From NCBI RefSeq assembly GCF_021277265.1, contig NZ_JAJSOH010000021.1, forward strand, positions 1-64,000: a DNA stretch of 64,000 nt. The letters are read 5' to 3'. This document shows positions 1 through 8,207 of the stretch, one piece after another. The notes under the pieces are model-generated. The model saw only the letters and a program-made list of their open reading frames with translations. It was not told the DNA's origin and searched no databases. Source of the DNA: Kineosporia rhizophila (GTDB lineage: Bacteria > Actinomycetota > Actinomycetes > Actinomycetales > Kineosporiaceae). The first letter of the stretch is position 1; every line of letters begins with the position of its first letter. Made by a program: the position numbers and the translations under genes.

Positions 1-1
1 C

Positions 2-685
2 GTGGTGTTGGTGGCGGTGCTGCCGATCGCGTCCCCGGCCGCCGCCGGCTACCAGGCCGCCATGATCGTCGCCCGCATACCGCTGTACCTCGCTACAGCG
101 GTGGCCATGGTGGCCCTACCGCTGGCGGTCCGGGCCGCGGCGGGCGAGGCGGCCCGGCAGTACCGGGATGCGCTACGGCTGTATGCAGTGATCGCGGTGC
201 CGTTCGCGGTGATGCTGTCCACTGCTCCGGAAGAGCTGGTGTACCTGGTTCTTCCGTCCCAGTTCGCGGACATCACCGCGATCCTCCCCTACGCCGCGGC
301 CTCCGGCCTGATGCTCGGAGCGGTCGAGCTGATCACCACCTTCTACCAGGGCCGCGGTCTGTACCGGCCCGGCCTGGTCCGTCAGCTGCTGGCCGCCACG
401 CTCTCGGTCGCCGCGGTTCTGGTGGGTTTCCGGATCGGCGGCATCGTCGGGCTCTCGGCCGGTGCCCTCGCCGGAACCGCAGCTACAGCCGGGCTTCTGC
501 TGGCCGACTCCGGAAAGCGTTGGCCCGGCGCGGTGCATCTGCCCCTGGCCGGCCTCGGCCTGAGTCTCGTGCTGGCCGCCGGGCTGGTGCTGGCCGCCGG
601 TAACCCGATCGCCTGGATCGGCGGCTGCCTGGCCACCTCGGTCTGGGTGGCCCGCCAGGTGCTGGTGCTGCGGGCGGCGCCGTGA
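2..685 (+). CDS. polysaccharide flippase (MATE/Wzx-like), C-terminal part, truncated by window start
   Basis: The visible 227 residues are almost entirely hydrophobic and divide into about six membrane segments, including one near residues 55-75, one near 95-115 and three in the last 100 residues, with short basic loops such as YQGRGLYRPG. This is the profile of the C-terminal half of an oligosaccharide or lipid-linked polysaccharide flippase. Reading frame is open to the window edge, so the real start lies upstream. The stop overlaps the GTG start of the next glycosyltransferase by four bases (GTGA), and two GT4 enzymes follow, which supports export of a surface polysaccharide precursor. The exact family assignment is by topology and context; another multi-pass exporter is possible. 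Confidence 0.7.
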   Translation: MVLVAVLPIASPAAAGYQAAMIVARIPLYLATAVAMVALPLAVRAAAGEAARQYRDALRLYAVIAVPFAVMLSTAPEELVYLVLPSQFADITAILPYAAASGLMLGAVELITTFYQGRGLYRPGLVRQLLAATLSVAAVLVGFRIGGIVGLSAGALAGTAATAGLLLADSGKRWPGAVHLPLAGLGLSLVLAAGLVLAAGNPIAWIGGCLATSVWVARQVLVLRAAP

Positions 686-1800
686 GAATCCTGCACCTCG
701 GGTTCGAGGACCACCGCCGCCCCGGCAGCGGCGGCGGGTCGCTGCGCAACGCCGAGATCAACCGCCGGCTCGCCGAACGGCATCGGATCACCGTGCTGGT
801 GGCCAACTATCGCGGCGCCCGGCGGCGGGTCGAGGACGGGGTGGAGTACATCCCGGTCGGCCTCCCCCTCGGCTACTTCCCGAGCCTGATCAGCTACTTC
901 CTCCTGGTTCCGCTGGTCGCCCGGGGCTGCCCGGCCGACCTGGTGGTGGAGGAGTTCGCCGCCCCGATGTCCTCGGTGCTGACCCCGCTCTGGACCCGGC
1001 GGCCGACCCTGGCCGTGGTGCAGTGGATGAACAGCTGGGAAAAGTCCCGGCAGTACCACCTGCCGTTCTTCCTGTTCGAGATGCTCGGGGTGCGGCTGCA
1101 CCGCAGGTTCGTCACGGTCTCCGAGGACATGCGCGACCGGATCCGGGCGGCCAGCCCCAGGTCCGTGGTGGACGTCGTCCCGAACGGCGTGGCCGTCCCC
1201 GAACTGGCCCCGGGCCTGCGGCGAGGCCGCGACATCGTCTACCTGGGCCGGCTCGAGATCGCCCAGAAGGGCCTGGACCTGTTGCTGGTCGCCTTCGCGC
1301 GGATCGCGCTCCGGATCGACGGCAACCTGGTCATCGCCGGCGACGGGCCGGACCGCCGGGCCCTCGAGAAGCAGGCCGCCGGGCTGGGGATCGGCCACCG
1401 GGTGCGGTTCGCGGGGCGGGTCGGGGGCGCGGCCAAGTTCGAGCTGCTGGCCCGGGCCCGGGTCACGGTGATGCCCTCGCGCTTCGAGACTTTCGGGATC
1501 GTCGCGGTAGAGGCCCTGTCGGTGGGCACCCCGGTGGTCGCGTTCGACATTCCCTGCCTGCGCGCGGTGGTGCCACCGGACTGCGGGCGGCTGGTTCCCC
1601 CGTTCGACTCCGGGCGACTGGCCGAGGCGGTACTGGACCTGTACGACGACGAGCCGCGCCGCGCCCGGATGGGCGCGCAGGGAAGAGAATTCGTGCGGCA
1701 GTTCGACTGGGACCAGATCGCGGCTCAGCAGGAACAGACCTACGAGGACGTGGTCCGCGAGGGGCGGGCCGCGCGGCCGGAGCCAGGGAGGGCACGATGA
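682..1800 (+). CDS. GT4-family glycosyltransferase
   Basis: The 372-residue product has the two-domain GT-B layout. The N-terminal domain opens with a glycine-rich acceptor-side loop (PGSGGGSLRNAE, about residues 14-25). The C-terminal domain has IVYLGRLEIAQKGLDLLL (about 190-207) and the nucleotide-sugar motif PSRFETFGIVAVEAL, whose two glutamates fit the E-x7-E signature of retaining GT4 enzymes. It probably adds a sugar to a lipid-linked or surface glycan at the inner membrane face. The start is GTG at 682, overlapping the stop of the flippase. The stop overlaps the ATG of the next glycosyltransferase (ATGA). Donor and acceptor cannot be told from sequence. Confidence 0.88.
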   Translation: MRILHLGFEDHRRPGSGGGSLRNAEINRRLAERHRITVLVANYRGARRRVEDGVEYIPVGLPLGYFPSLISYFLLVPLVARGCPADLVVEEFAAPMSSVLTPLWTRRPTLAVVQWMNSWEKSRQYHLPFFLFEMLGVRLHRRFVTVSEDMRDRIRAASPRSVVDVVPNGVAVPELAPGLRRGRDIVYLGRLEIAQKGLDLLLVAFARIALRIDGNLVIAGDGPDRRALEKQAAGLGIGHRVRFAGRVGGAAKFELLARARVTVMPSRFETFGIVAVEALSVGTPVVAFDIPCLRAVVPPDCGRLVPPFDSGRLAEAVLDLYDDEPRRARMGAQGREFVRQFDWDQIAAQQEQTYEDVVREGRAARPEPGRAR

Positions 1801-2885
1801 AGAGCCGCCGGGTGATCATCTCGATCTACGACGACGAGGAGAACCCGTACTACGCGGGCGGTGGTCCGGCCGTGGTCCGCCGGGTCGCCTCCGCCCTGGC
1901 CCAGGACTACGACGTGGTGGTGCTCACTGCGGGGCGGCGCCTGGCCCGCCGCGAGGCCGGTGCCGTCACCTACGTGTACCTGCCGGTGCTGCTCGCCGGG
2001 GCCCGGGGCAGCCAGCTGTTGTGGGCCCTGGTTCTGCCCTTCGTCGCCCTCTTCGCCTCGTACGCGCTGTGGCTGGAGAGTTTCACCCCGCCGTTCTCCT
2101 CCAACCTGGTGCCCCTGTTCACCCGCCGCCCGGTGATCGGCGTGGCCCAGTCACTGTCCGGCCGGGTGATGGCGGCCCGGTACCGGGTGAACTTCCCGCT
2201 CCGGCTGGAACGGCTGCTGCTGCGCCGCTACCGGGATGTCGTGGTGCTCAACGAGTACGATGCCGAAGTGGTGCGGCGCTGCTCTCCCCGGACCGACGTG
2301 CACGTGATCACCAACTGGGTGGAGATGCCGACCACCGCGGTCACCGACGCCAAGGACGGCGAGTACGCGGTGTTCCTGGGCCGGATCGACATCCGGCTGA
2401 AGGGCCTGGACCTGCTGCTGGACGCCTACCGCAAGCACCCCGAGGACCTGCTGCCGCTGGTCATCGCGGGCGCCGGGCCGAAACCGCAGGAGCAGTCGCT
2501 GGCCCGGCTGATCGAGACGTGCGGCGCACCGGTGCGCTGGGTCGGCAAGGTCGACGACCTGGGCCGGACCGGGCTGCTGGACCGGGCGGCCCTGGTGGTG
2601 GTGCCGTCGCGGGAAGAAAGCTTCAGCCTGGCCGCGCTGGAGGCCCTGAGCCACGGCCGGCCGGTGGTGCACTTCGACCTGCCTCAGCTGTCCTGGATGC
2701 CGCCCGGCGCCCACCTGAGCGTGCCCAGCTTCGACGTGGGCGCACTCGCCGGGGCGATCGCCGACTACTCGCGCGACCCGGTGCGTCGATCCGCGGCCGG
2801 CCACTGCGCCCACGATTTCGCCGAGAACTTCAACCAGCGCAACCGCAGCCGCTACCTCTCGCTGGTCAGAGCCCGGCTGTCCTGA
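1797..2885 (+). CDS. GT4-family glycosyltransferase
   Basis: The 362-residue product begins MKSRRVIISIYDDEENPYYA and has a glycine-rich N-terminal loop (GGGPAVVRR) followed by the GT4 C-terminal domain with FLGRIDIRLKGLDLLLDAY and PSREESFSLAALEALSHG, which supplies the E-x7-E pair. ATG at 1797 is chosen because it overlaps the preceding stop, giving translational coupling. The same frame is open much further upstream, but that part lies antisense-free inside the previous gene and has no family resemblance. It is the last gene of the glycan cluster. Its 3' end overlaps the 3' end of the convergent SARP gene by 34 bases. Confidence 0.88.
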   Translation: MKSRRVIISIYDDEENPYYAGGGPAVVRRVASALAQDYDVVVLTAGRRLARREAGAVTYVYLPVLLAGARGSQLLWALVLPFVALFASYALWLESFTPPFSSNLVPLFTRRPVIGVAQSLSGRVMAARYRVNFPLRLERLLLRRYRDVVVLNEYDAEVVRRCSPRTDVHVITNWVEMPTTAVTDAKDGEYAVFLGRIDIRLKGLDLLLDAYRKHPEDLLPLVIAGAGPKPQEQSLARLIETCGAPVRWVGKVDDLGRTGLLDRAALVVVPSREESFSLAALEALSHGRPVVHFDLPQLSWMPPGAHLSVPSFDVGALAGAIADYSRDPVRRSAAGHCAHDFAENFNQRNRSRYLSLVRARLS

Positions 2886-5548
2886 CCCGGCAGCATCCCC
2901 ACCAGCTCGTCCTCCGCCAGCTCACCGGCCCGACGACGGGCCGACGCCAGCAGTTCCGGCTCCAGCGCCTCGATCTCAGCGCGGATGGCCGCGGTGGTGA
3001 TCGGGTCGGAGTTGTCCAGCCGGATCCCCCGCTGCTGCGCCCGCTGGTAGGCCGCGGTGTGCAGGGTGGCTGCCTCCAGCGGATGCCCGAGGTGCAGCAG
3101 GGCCCGCGCGCCGTACACCAGGCAGGCCAGAACCTCGGCTGCGTCGTCCTCCTCGCGGAACAGTTCGATCGCCCGGTGCAGCGGCGCCAGGGCACCGCGC
3201 GGGTCGTCGTTCAGCATCGAGCGCGCCAGCGTCAGATTGCCCAGCCCTCCGGCCCAGCCGTAGGCGTTCTGCTGCGCCTCGGCGATCGCGGCCCGCAGCA
3301 CCCGCTGCCCCTCGGCCAGCGATCCCAGCCCGACCAGGGCTGAGCCGAGCACGATCTGGGGCACCGTGCCGAACCAGGCCCGGCCGATCTGTTCGGCCAG
3401 TTCGATCGAGGCCCGGGCACTGTCGGCGGCCCGCTGGAACTCGCCGCGGTAGGTCCAGAACATGCCCTCGTAGTACTGCAGCTGGGCCAGCAGCCGTCGT
3501 TCGTCGTCGTCCGTAGGTCGACCGAGCTCAGCCATGGCCCGCTGCACCAGCTCCCAGCCGGTGTCGATGTCTCCCCCGATCCAGTACAGCGTGCCCCAGG
3601 CCGAGAATGCGCGAGCGCGGTCGACCGGGGCGGCCTCAGGGGCGCCGTCCAACGCCTGCTCGAGCAGACGCACCCCTTCGGCGACATGGCCCGCCCGGAG
3701 CCAGAACCACTCCAGGAGGCCGGCGGTGCGCAGGGCGTGGATCGGGGCGGCGGCCAGGTCGTGCACCAAACCCGCGCGGATATTTGGCAGTTCGCGGTTG
3801 AGCACGCGGATGGATCGGGCCGACCGTTTCCCCCTGAGGTCGGGAACGGTCCGGGCGACGAGATCACGGCTCCACGCGGCGTGCGCGGCGCGACTACCGG
3901 CCTGGTCTGGATCACGGTCTCGGCAGTAGGCCCGGATGATCTCCAGCATGCGATAACGCGCAGGGGTAAGCGTGGTGTCGGCGCTGACCACCGAACGCGA
4001 GACCATCGACGAGAGCGCGTCCAGGTCGCAGCCCAGGGCCTCGGCCGCTTCCAGGGTGAACCCGCCCTCGAAAGGCCACAGCCGCAGCAGAATCTGGCGC
4101 TCCCCCGGCGGCAGCAGGTTCACACTCCAGGCCACGGTGGCCTCCAGCGTGGAGTGGGGGTTGAGCGCGTTGCGGGGAACTGGGCCGAGAGCAGGGAAGC
4201 GCGATCCGAGCAGCCCCGTCAGATCGGCCAGACTGAGCACCCGGGCCCGTGCGGCGGCCAGCTCCAGTGCCAAGGGGATGCCGTCGAGAGCCTCCGCCAG
4301 CCGGGCCAGCTCGCGGCTGTCTGACTCGTCCGGCCGCCAGCCCGGCCGTACGGCGGCGATGCGGTCGCTGAGCAGCACCACCGCATCGGTCTGGGGCAGC
4401 GGATCAACGGGCAGCAGGCGTTCGCCGTCTACCCCCAGTGCCTCGCGGCTCGTAGCCAGGATGCGTAGTTCCGGGTTGTCAGCGAGCAGGGTGACCGCCA
4501 GATCCGCCACCGCGCTGGTCAGGTGTTCGCAGTTGTCCAGGATGAGCAGCCCACGCAGGCCGGTGAAACGCCCCGGCGTTTCCGCCATACCCAGGGCCTG
4601 AGCTATTACGGAGGGCAGATCGAGCGGCGAGTGAACGTCGGCAAGCCGGGCCAGGGGCACTGTTCCGGCCCACTCCAGGGCCAGCCGGGTCTTACCCGCG
4701 CCTCCCGGGCCCACAAGCGTCATCAATCGGGTCTCTGCCATTGCTTCTGAGAGCAGGCGTTTTTCGTTCTCCCTGCCGACGAAGTGAGTCAAAGGACGCT
4801 GGAGCGCCGGAAGGCGAGCACCGGCGTCCAAAAGCAGTGAGGGGTCTTGGGCGAGCAGGCGCCGCTCGAGGTTCTGCAGTTCCGGGCCGGGGTCTACGCC
4901 CAGGTCATCGGCCAGCAGTGCGCGCACCTGCCGCAGCGCCGAGAAAGCTTCCGCCTGGCGGGCACTGCGATACAGCCCCAGGATGAGCAGCTCCCAGCCA
5001 CGTTCGCGGTAGGGCTCGTCGCGTACGGCCGTACGGAGCTCGGCTACCGCGGCGGGAGCATCGCCCACAGCGAGCAGTGCCGCTGCTTGGTCTTCCAGTG
5101 CGGCGGCGTGCTGTTCGATCAATTGATGACGTTCCTGGTCGCCGAACGCCTCCAGGTCGGGATACGGACGTCCCCGCCAGAGTTTCAGAGCACCACGGAA
5201 GTCGCGCAGTGCATCAGCTGGCCGCTGGGCTGCGCGAGCCTGGGCGACAAGGGCTTCGAAATTGAGGACGTCCGACTGGGCGATGAGCGCGTAACCGCCG
5301 GGTCCGCGGGTGAGGGCTTGGGCGCCCAGCAGCTTGCGCAGCCGGGATACGTAGGCCTGCAGCGATGCGGCGGGATTGGCGGGCGGGGAGTCGCCCCAGA
5401 TGGCCTCGGCCAGTTGTTCCTCGGTGAGCGCACCGCCCCGGGCCGTGACCAGCGCCTGCACCAGCCGGCGCGGCTGCGGTCCTCCGACCTCGACCCGGGT
5501 GCTGCCCAGTACCACTTCCAACGGTCCAAGGACCCGGCAGATCAGCAC
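2852..5548 (-). CDS. AfsR/SARP-family transcriptional regulator (winged helix - BTAD - NB-ARC - TPR)
   Basis: The 898-residue product starts MLICRVLGPLEVVLGS. Residues 1-90 form an OmpR-like winged helix, about 95-240 a bacterial transcriptional activator domain, and about 250-500 an NTPase with a P-loop GPGGAGKT (280-287) and a Walker B-like LLILDNCEH. The remainder is helical repeat sequence typical of TPRs. This is the architecture of AfsR and large SARPs, which activate secondary-metabolite or morphological genes by binding direct repeats. The frame is open upstream to 6310, but that part is antisense to the hemerythrin gene. GTG at 5548 places the family start correctly and sits just after a TATGCT -10 box with no ribosome site, which suggests a leaderless transcript. 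Target genes are unknown; the divergent hemerythrin gene is a candidate. Confidence 0.9.
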   Translation of the reverse strand: MLICRVLGPLEVVLGSTRVEVGGPQPRRLVQALVTARGGALTEEQLAEAIWGDSPPANPAASLQAYVSRLRKLLGAQALTRGPGGYALIAQSDVLNFEALVAQARAAQRPADALRDFRGALKLWRGRPYPDLEAFGDQERHQLIEQHAAALEDQAAALLAVGDAPAAVAELRTAVRDEPYRERGWELLILGLYRSARQAEAFSALRQVRALLADDLGVDPGPELQNLERRLLAQDPSLLLDAGARLPALQRPLTHFVGRENEKRLLSEAMAETRLMTLVGPGGAGKTRLALEWAGTVPLARLADVHSPLDLPSVIAQALGMAETPGRFTGLRGLLILDNCEHLTSAVADLAVTLLADNPELRILATSREALGVDGERLLPVDPLPQTDAVVLLSDRIAAVRPGWRPDESDSRELARLAEALDGIPLALELAAARARVLSLADLTGLLGSRFPALGPVPRNALNPHSTLEATVAWSVNLLPPGERQILLRLWPFEGGFTLEAAEALGCDLDALSSMVSRSVVSADTTLTPARYRMLEIIRAYCRDRDPDQAGSRAAHAAWSRDLVARTVPDLRGKRSARSIRVLNRELPNIRAGLVHDLAAAPIHALRTAGLLEWFWLRAGHVAEGVRLLEQALDGAPEAAPVDRARAFSAWGTLYWIGGDIDTGWELVQRAMAELGRPTDDDERRLLAQLQYYEGMFWTYRGEFQRAADSARASIELAEQIGRAWFGTVPQIVLGSALVGLGSLAEGQRVLRAAIAEAQQNAYGWAGGLGNLTLARSMLNDDPRGALAPLHRAIELFREEDDAAEVLACLVYGARALLHLGHPLEAATLHTAAYQRAQQRGIRLDNSDPITTAAIRAEIEALEPELLASARRRAGELAEDELVGMLPGQDSRALTSER

Positions 5549-5556
5549 GACCGGAG

Positions 5557-5562
5557 AGCATA
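5557..5562 (-). promoter_or_regulatory. -10 box of the SARP gene
   Basis: On the minus strand TATGCT lies 8 bases upstream of the GTG codon, so transcription would begin at or very near the start codon. No good -35 is seen at 17 bases, which fits SARP-type activated promoters where upstream repeats replace it. Confidence 0.45.
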
Positions 5563-5583
5563 GGGCCAGTGCCGCAGACAGCC

Positions 5584-5626
5584 CGCAAGCGGCTGCAAGG
5601 GGTCTGCAAGAGGTCGGCAAGGACGC
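5584..5626. repeat. four direct repeats of GCAAG with 10-11 bp period (candidate SARP boxes)
   Basis: GCAAG occurs at 5585, 5595, 5606 and 5617, followed mostly by an N-G-G triplet; the central two units are TGCAAGGGGTC and TGCAAGAGGTC. The period of 10, 11 and 11 places all four on one face of the helix. SARP proteins are known to bind short direct repeats with 11-bp periodicity. The array fills the gap between the SARP gene and the divergent hemerythrin gene. Confidence 0.65.
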
Positions 5627-5644
5627 CCGGGCAACCTGGCCGGC

Positions 5645-6316
5645 ATGACGACAAGCACGCAAACCCCGGTGGACACCTGGGAAATGGTGTTCGCCCACCG
5701 GATCTACCGCCGCGAGTTCCGGATCCTGCCCGGCATCATCCGGGCCGTGGCCGACGGCGACCGGGCCCGCTCCGAACTGGTCGGCGCCCACCTGCACCGC
5801 ATCGCCCAGGCCCTGCACCACCACCACGAGGCCGAGGACGACCTGCTCTGGCCGATCATGCTGCAGCGGGTGATCAGCCCGGACGCCGAGATCGTGCTGC
5901 GGATGGAGTCGCAGCACGAGCGCCTCGAGGGCCTGCTGAAGCGGGTCGACGAACTGAACACCGACTGGCGGGCGACGGCCGCGGCGCAGGTGCGCGACGA
6001 CCTCGCGGACGTTCTGGCCCAGGCCTCCTCCGCGCTCGACGAGCACCTCAGCGACGAGGAGCGCGACCTGCTGCCGCTGGTGCCGGGCAACGTCTCCCAC
6101 GAGGAGTGGGACGCCCTGAACACCCGGGCCCGCAACGGGATGGCCGCGAAGAACCCGAAGACCGCCCTGGTGCTGTTCGGCTTCGCCATCGAGGACGCCA
6201 CCCCGTTGGAGAAGCAGCGCATCATGGCCGACCTGCCGGCGCCGCTGCGGCTGGTGTGGCGCCTGCTCGGCCGGCGGATGTTCGTGAAGGCCCGCGACGA
6301 ACTGCGTCACGGGTAG
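5645..6316 (+). CDS. hemerythrin-domain (HHE) protein
   Basis: The 223-residue protein has the helical HHE pattern: AHRIYRREF near residue 16, HLHRIAQALHHHHEAEDD near 48-65, ESQHERL near 92-98 and EHLSDEERDLLP near 130-141. These histidines and acidic residues are placed to hold a di-iron centre that binds O2, NO or related species. It is soluble, with no signal peptide. A C-terminal helical extension ending in RRMFVKARDELRHG has no assigned role. The ATG at 5645 follows directly on the repeat array, leaving almost no leader. The divergent SARP gene makes regulation by that protein likely, which would tie the regulator to redox or gas sensing; that link is an inference. Confidence 0.88.
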   Translation: MTTSTQTPVDTWEMVFAHRIYRREFRILPGIIRAVADGDRARSELVGAHLHRIAQALHHHHEAEDDLLWPIMLQRVISPDAEIVLRMESQHERLEGLLKRVDELNTDWRATAAAQVRDDLADVLAQASSALDEHLSDEERDLLPLVPGNVSHEEWDALNTRARNGMAAKNPKTALVLFGFAIEDATPLEKQRIMADLPAPLRLVWRLLGRRMFVKARDELRHG

Positions 6317-6323
6317 GACCGGT

Positions 6324-7382
6324 TCACCAGCCGGGGTAGCGCTCGTTCCAGCGGGGATCGTGCGGCGCAGCCTTGGCCGAGCCGCCCGGGTTGGCGGTGA
6401 GCTGGCGAACCAGGTCGCGGGCCAGCGTGTCCAGCACCCAGACCAGCTCGTGCCGCGCCAGCACCCCGGCGGGCCAGATCTCCACGCCGTGCAGCGACCC
6501 GATCACGGCGCCGGTCATCGCCGACACCCCGTGGGCTTCCGGGGCCGTGGCCGCGAACCGCATCGCTTGGTAGATGCCTTCTCGCCCAGGGAAACTCGTT
6601 GCCGCGTACACGCCACCCATCAGTACCGAGGCCGCGCTGTCGTTGGACGCCAGGCTGTACAGCACGTCCCGCTCCCCCGGGCGGGTGCTGGCTGCCCACA
6701 ACGCTGTGCGCAGCCCGGCGGCCAGCTCCTCGTCCAGCCCGGGGAGGGCCTCGGTGATCACGGCGGGCAGATCTTCCCGCCCGGTACGCGCGGCCAGCAC
6801 GTTGTTGAGAAGCCGTGCCCCCGCCGCGGCCGTGCTCCAGGCCCGGGGATGGCCGTGGGTGAGCGCCGCGCACTCCGTCGCCATCAGGACGTCGGACCAG
6901 TGCGCCTGCCCCGACAGCGCTGCGAAGGGCAGCCCCCGCACCAGGGCCTGCCAGTCCATGCTGCCGGTGGTGGGCGCATCCCGGGTGCCCGGCCCGGTGT
7001 CCTGGATCGCGGTGACCGTGGCCTCGGCCGCTCCCCTGCGCTCACGCAACGTGGGCACCGTGACCAGCCAGCCGTCGAGCTCGGCCGCGTCTTCCGGCAG
7101 CAGCCCCTGCAGCTGACCCCACCGGCAGTAGGCGGCCCACACCACCGAAGGCGGATGGCAGCTGCCCTGCTGCAGCGAGCGCACCGCCGCCCGGACGACG
7201 CCCTCCACCGTGAAGGCGGCCAGCTGGGTGGCCGGCCCGGCCTGGATCAGGCCGGAGGGTTCGGAGGGTTCCGAGAGTTCGGTGGGCTGGAAGGCCAGGC
7301 TCTCGCCCAGCGCGAGGCCGAGCAGGCATCCGCGGACCCGGCTCTCCCAGACCAGCGGATGTGGATCCAGGGCGTTGGTCAC
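6324..7382 (-). CDS. ADP-ribosylglycohydrolase-fold protein, probably catalytically inactive
   Basis: The 352-residue protein has the ADP-ribosylglycohydrolase frame: RGCLLGLALGESLAF near residues 17-31 matches the family opening, and SAMTGAVIGSLHG near 287-299 matches its closing helix. The residues that bind the two magnesium ions are missing. The early T-D-D-T motif is replaced by GPATQ (49-53), and the late G-x-D-x-D-T motif by PEAHGV (281-286). It therefore probably binds but does not hydrolyse an ADP-ribose-like ligand, or has taken a structural role. It follows the GntR gene on the same strand with a 29-base gap, so the two are likely one operon. Confidence 0.75.
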   Translation of the reverse strand: MTNALDPHPLVWESRVRGCLLGLALGESLAFQPTELSEPSEPSGLIQAGPATQLAAFTVEGVVRAAVRSLQQGSCHPPSVVWAAYCRWGQLQGLLPEDAAELDGWLVTVPTLRERRGAAEATVTAIQDTGPGTRDAPTTGSMDWQALVRGLPFAALSGQAHWSDVLMATECAALTHGHPRAWSTAAAGARLLNNVLAARTGREDLPAVITEALPGLDEELAAGLRTALWAASTRPGERDVLYSLASNDSAASVLMGGVYAATSFPGREGIYQAMRFAATAPEAHGVSAMTGAVIGSLHGVEIWPAGVLARHELVWVLDTLARDLVRQLTANPGGSAKAAPHDPRWNERYPGW

Positions 7383-7411
7383 CGGCCGATCTTCTCGCAG
7401 AAGCGCCCTGA

Positions 7412-8080
7412 TCAGCGCATCCAGTCGATGACCGAGTCGCTCAGGCCGGGCCGCTCCTGCTCGACCAGCCGGATCAGATCGGCCAGGTGCTCCCGCATCC
7501 GGAGCTCGGCCCGGGCCGGGTCACCCGCGCCGATCGTCTCGGCGAGGTCCCGCTGGGCCCGCGTGACCTCGGCCGACTGCAGGAGATCGCCCACCTGCGC
7601 CTGGCAGATCTCGTTCAGGGCGACGGTGAACAGACCCAGCACCTCGTTGCCGGCCAGCTCCGCTACCGACGCATGGAACTCGCGAGCCGAACCGGCCAGC
7701 GCAAGCAGGCCCATCGCGTCTTCAGATGTGCACCGTTGGGCCGCCGCGGCGGCCGAGATCGGCTCGAGCACCAGCCGGGCCTGCAGGGTCTCGCCCAGCG
7801 TGAGCCCGCGGGCCTGCAGGAACAGCGTGAGGGCGCGGGCGAAGTCGGCGGTGGAGGCCTCCCGCACCACCGGCCCCCCACCCGGCCCGGGCCGGATCGC
7901 GATCAGCCCGCTGACCTCGAGAATGCGTAGCGCCTCGCGCAGCGTGCCCCGGCCTACCTGGTACTCGGCCAGCATCTGCGCCTCGCCGGGCAGCCGGGTA
8001 CCCGGCGCCAGACCTTCCTCGGTGATCCGGGTGACCAGGGCGCGCGCCAGCCCGTCACCGACCTTGCCCGCGTGGGACAT
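7412..8080 (-). CDS. GntR-family regulator with FCD ligand domain
   Basis: The 222-residue protein has an N-terminal winged helix (LPGEAQMLAEYQVGRGTLREALRILEVSGL split over residues 30-58), the signature of GntR regulators. An all-helical FCD domain follows, with EFHASVAELAGN near 132-143 and MREHLADLIRL near 196-206 supplying the histidines and acidic residues that usually hold a metal and a small carboxylate. It is encoded just upstream of the degenerate ADP-ribosylglycohydrolase homologue and divergently from an HTH_42 protein. A 7-bp inverted repeat at 8166-8188 in the divergent region could be its operator. The effector is unknown. Confidence 0.9.
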   Translation of the reverse strand: MSHAGKVGDGLARALVTRITEEGLAPGTRLPGEAQMLAEYQVGRGTLREALRILEVSGLIAIRPGPGGGPVVREASTADFARALTLFLQARGLTLGETLQARLVLEPISAAAAAQRCTSEDAMGLLALAGSAREFHASVAELAGNEVLGLFTVALNEICQAQVGDLLQSAEVTRAQRDLAETIGAGDPARAELRMREHLADLIRLVEQERPGLSDSVIDWMR

Positions 8081-8165
8081 GCCGCGGATCGTAGGCGAGC
8101 AAGCGTTACGGGCACCTGAAGTCCAGCTCCGGAATCCGGGCCCGGCTCTTGACGTGACCTCGGGA

Positions 8166-8188
8166 ATCAGGAGCGTTCTCTTCCTGAT
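8166..8188. promoter_or_regulatory. inverted repeat ATCAGGA-N9-TCCTGAT, candidate GntR operator
   Basis: Two perfect 7-base arms separated by 9 bases lie 19 bases upstream of the ATG of the HTH_42 gene and about 85 bases upstream of the divergent GntR gene. The size and position fit an operator, but the arms do not match the common FadR-type core. Confidence 0.35.
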
Positions 8189-8207
8189 GCCGCACTAGCG
8201 TCGCGGC

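Noticed and set aside
6324-8080. GntR plus ADP-ribosylglycohydrolase homologue considered as a DarTG- or DraT-like ADP-ribosylation system
   Set aside because: No ADP-ribosyltransferase gene is nearby and the hydrolase lacks its catalytic metal ligands.
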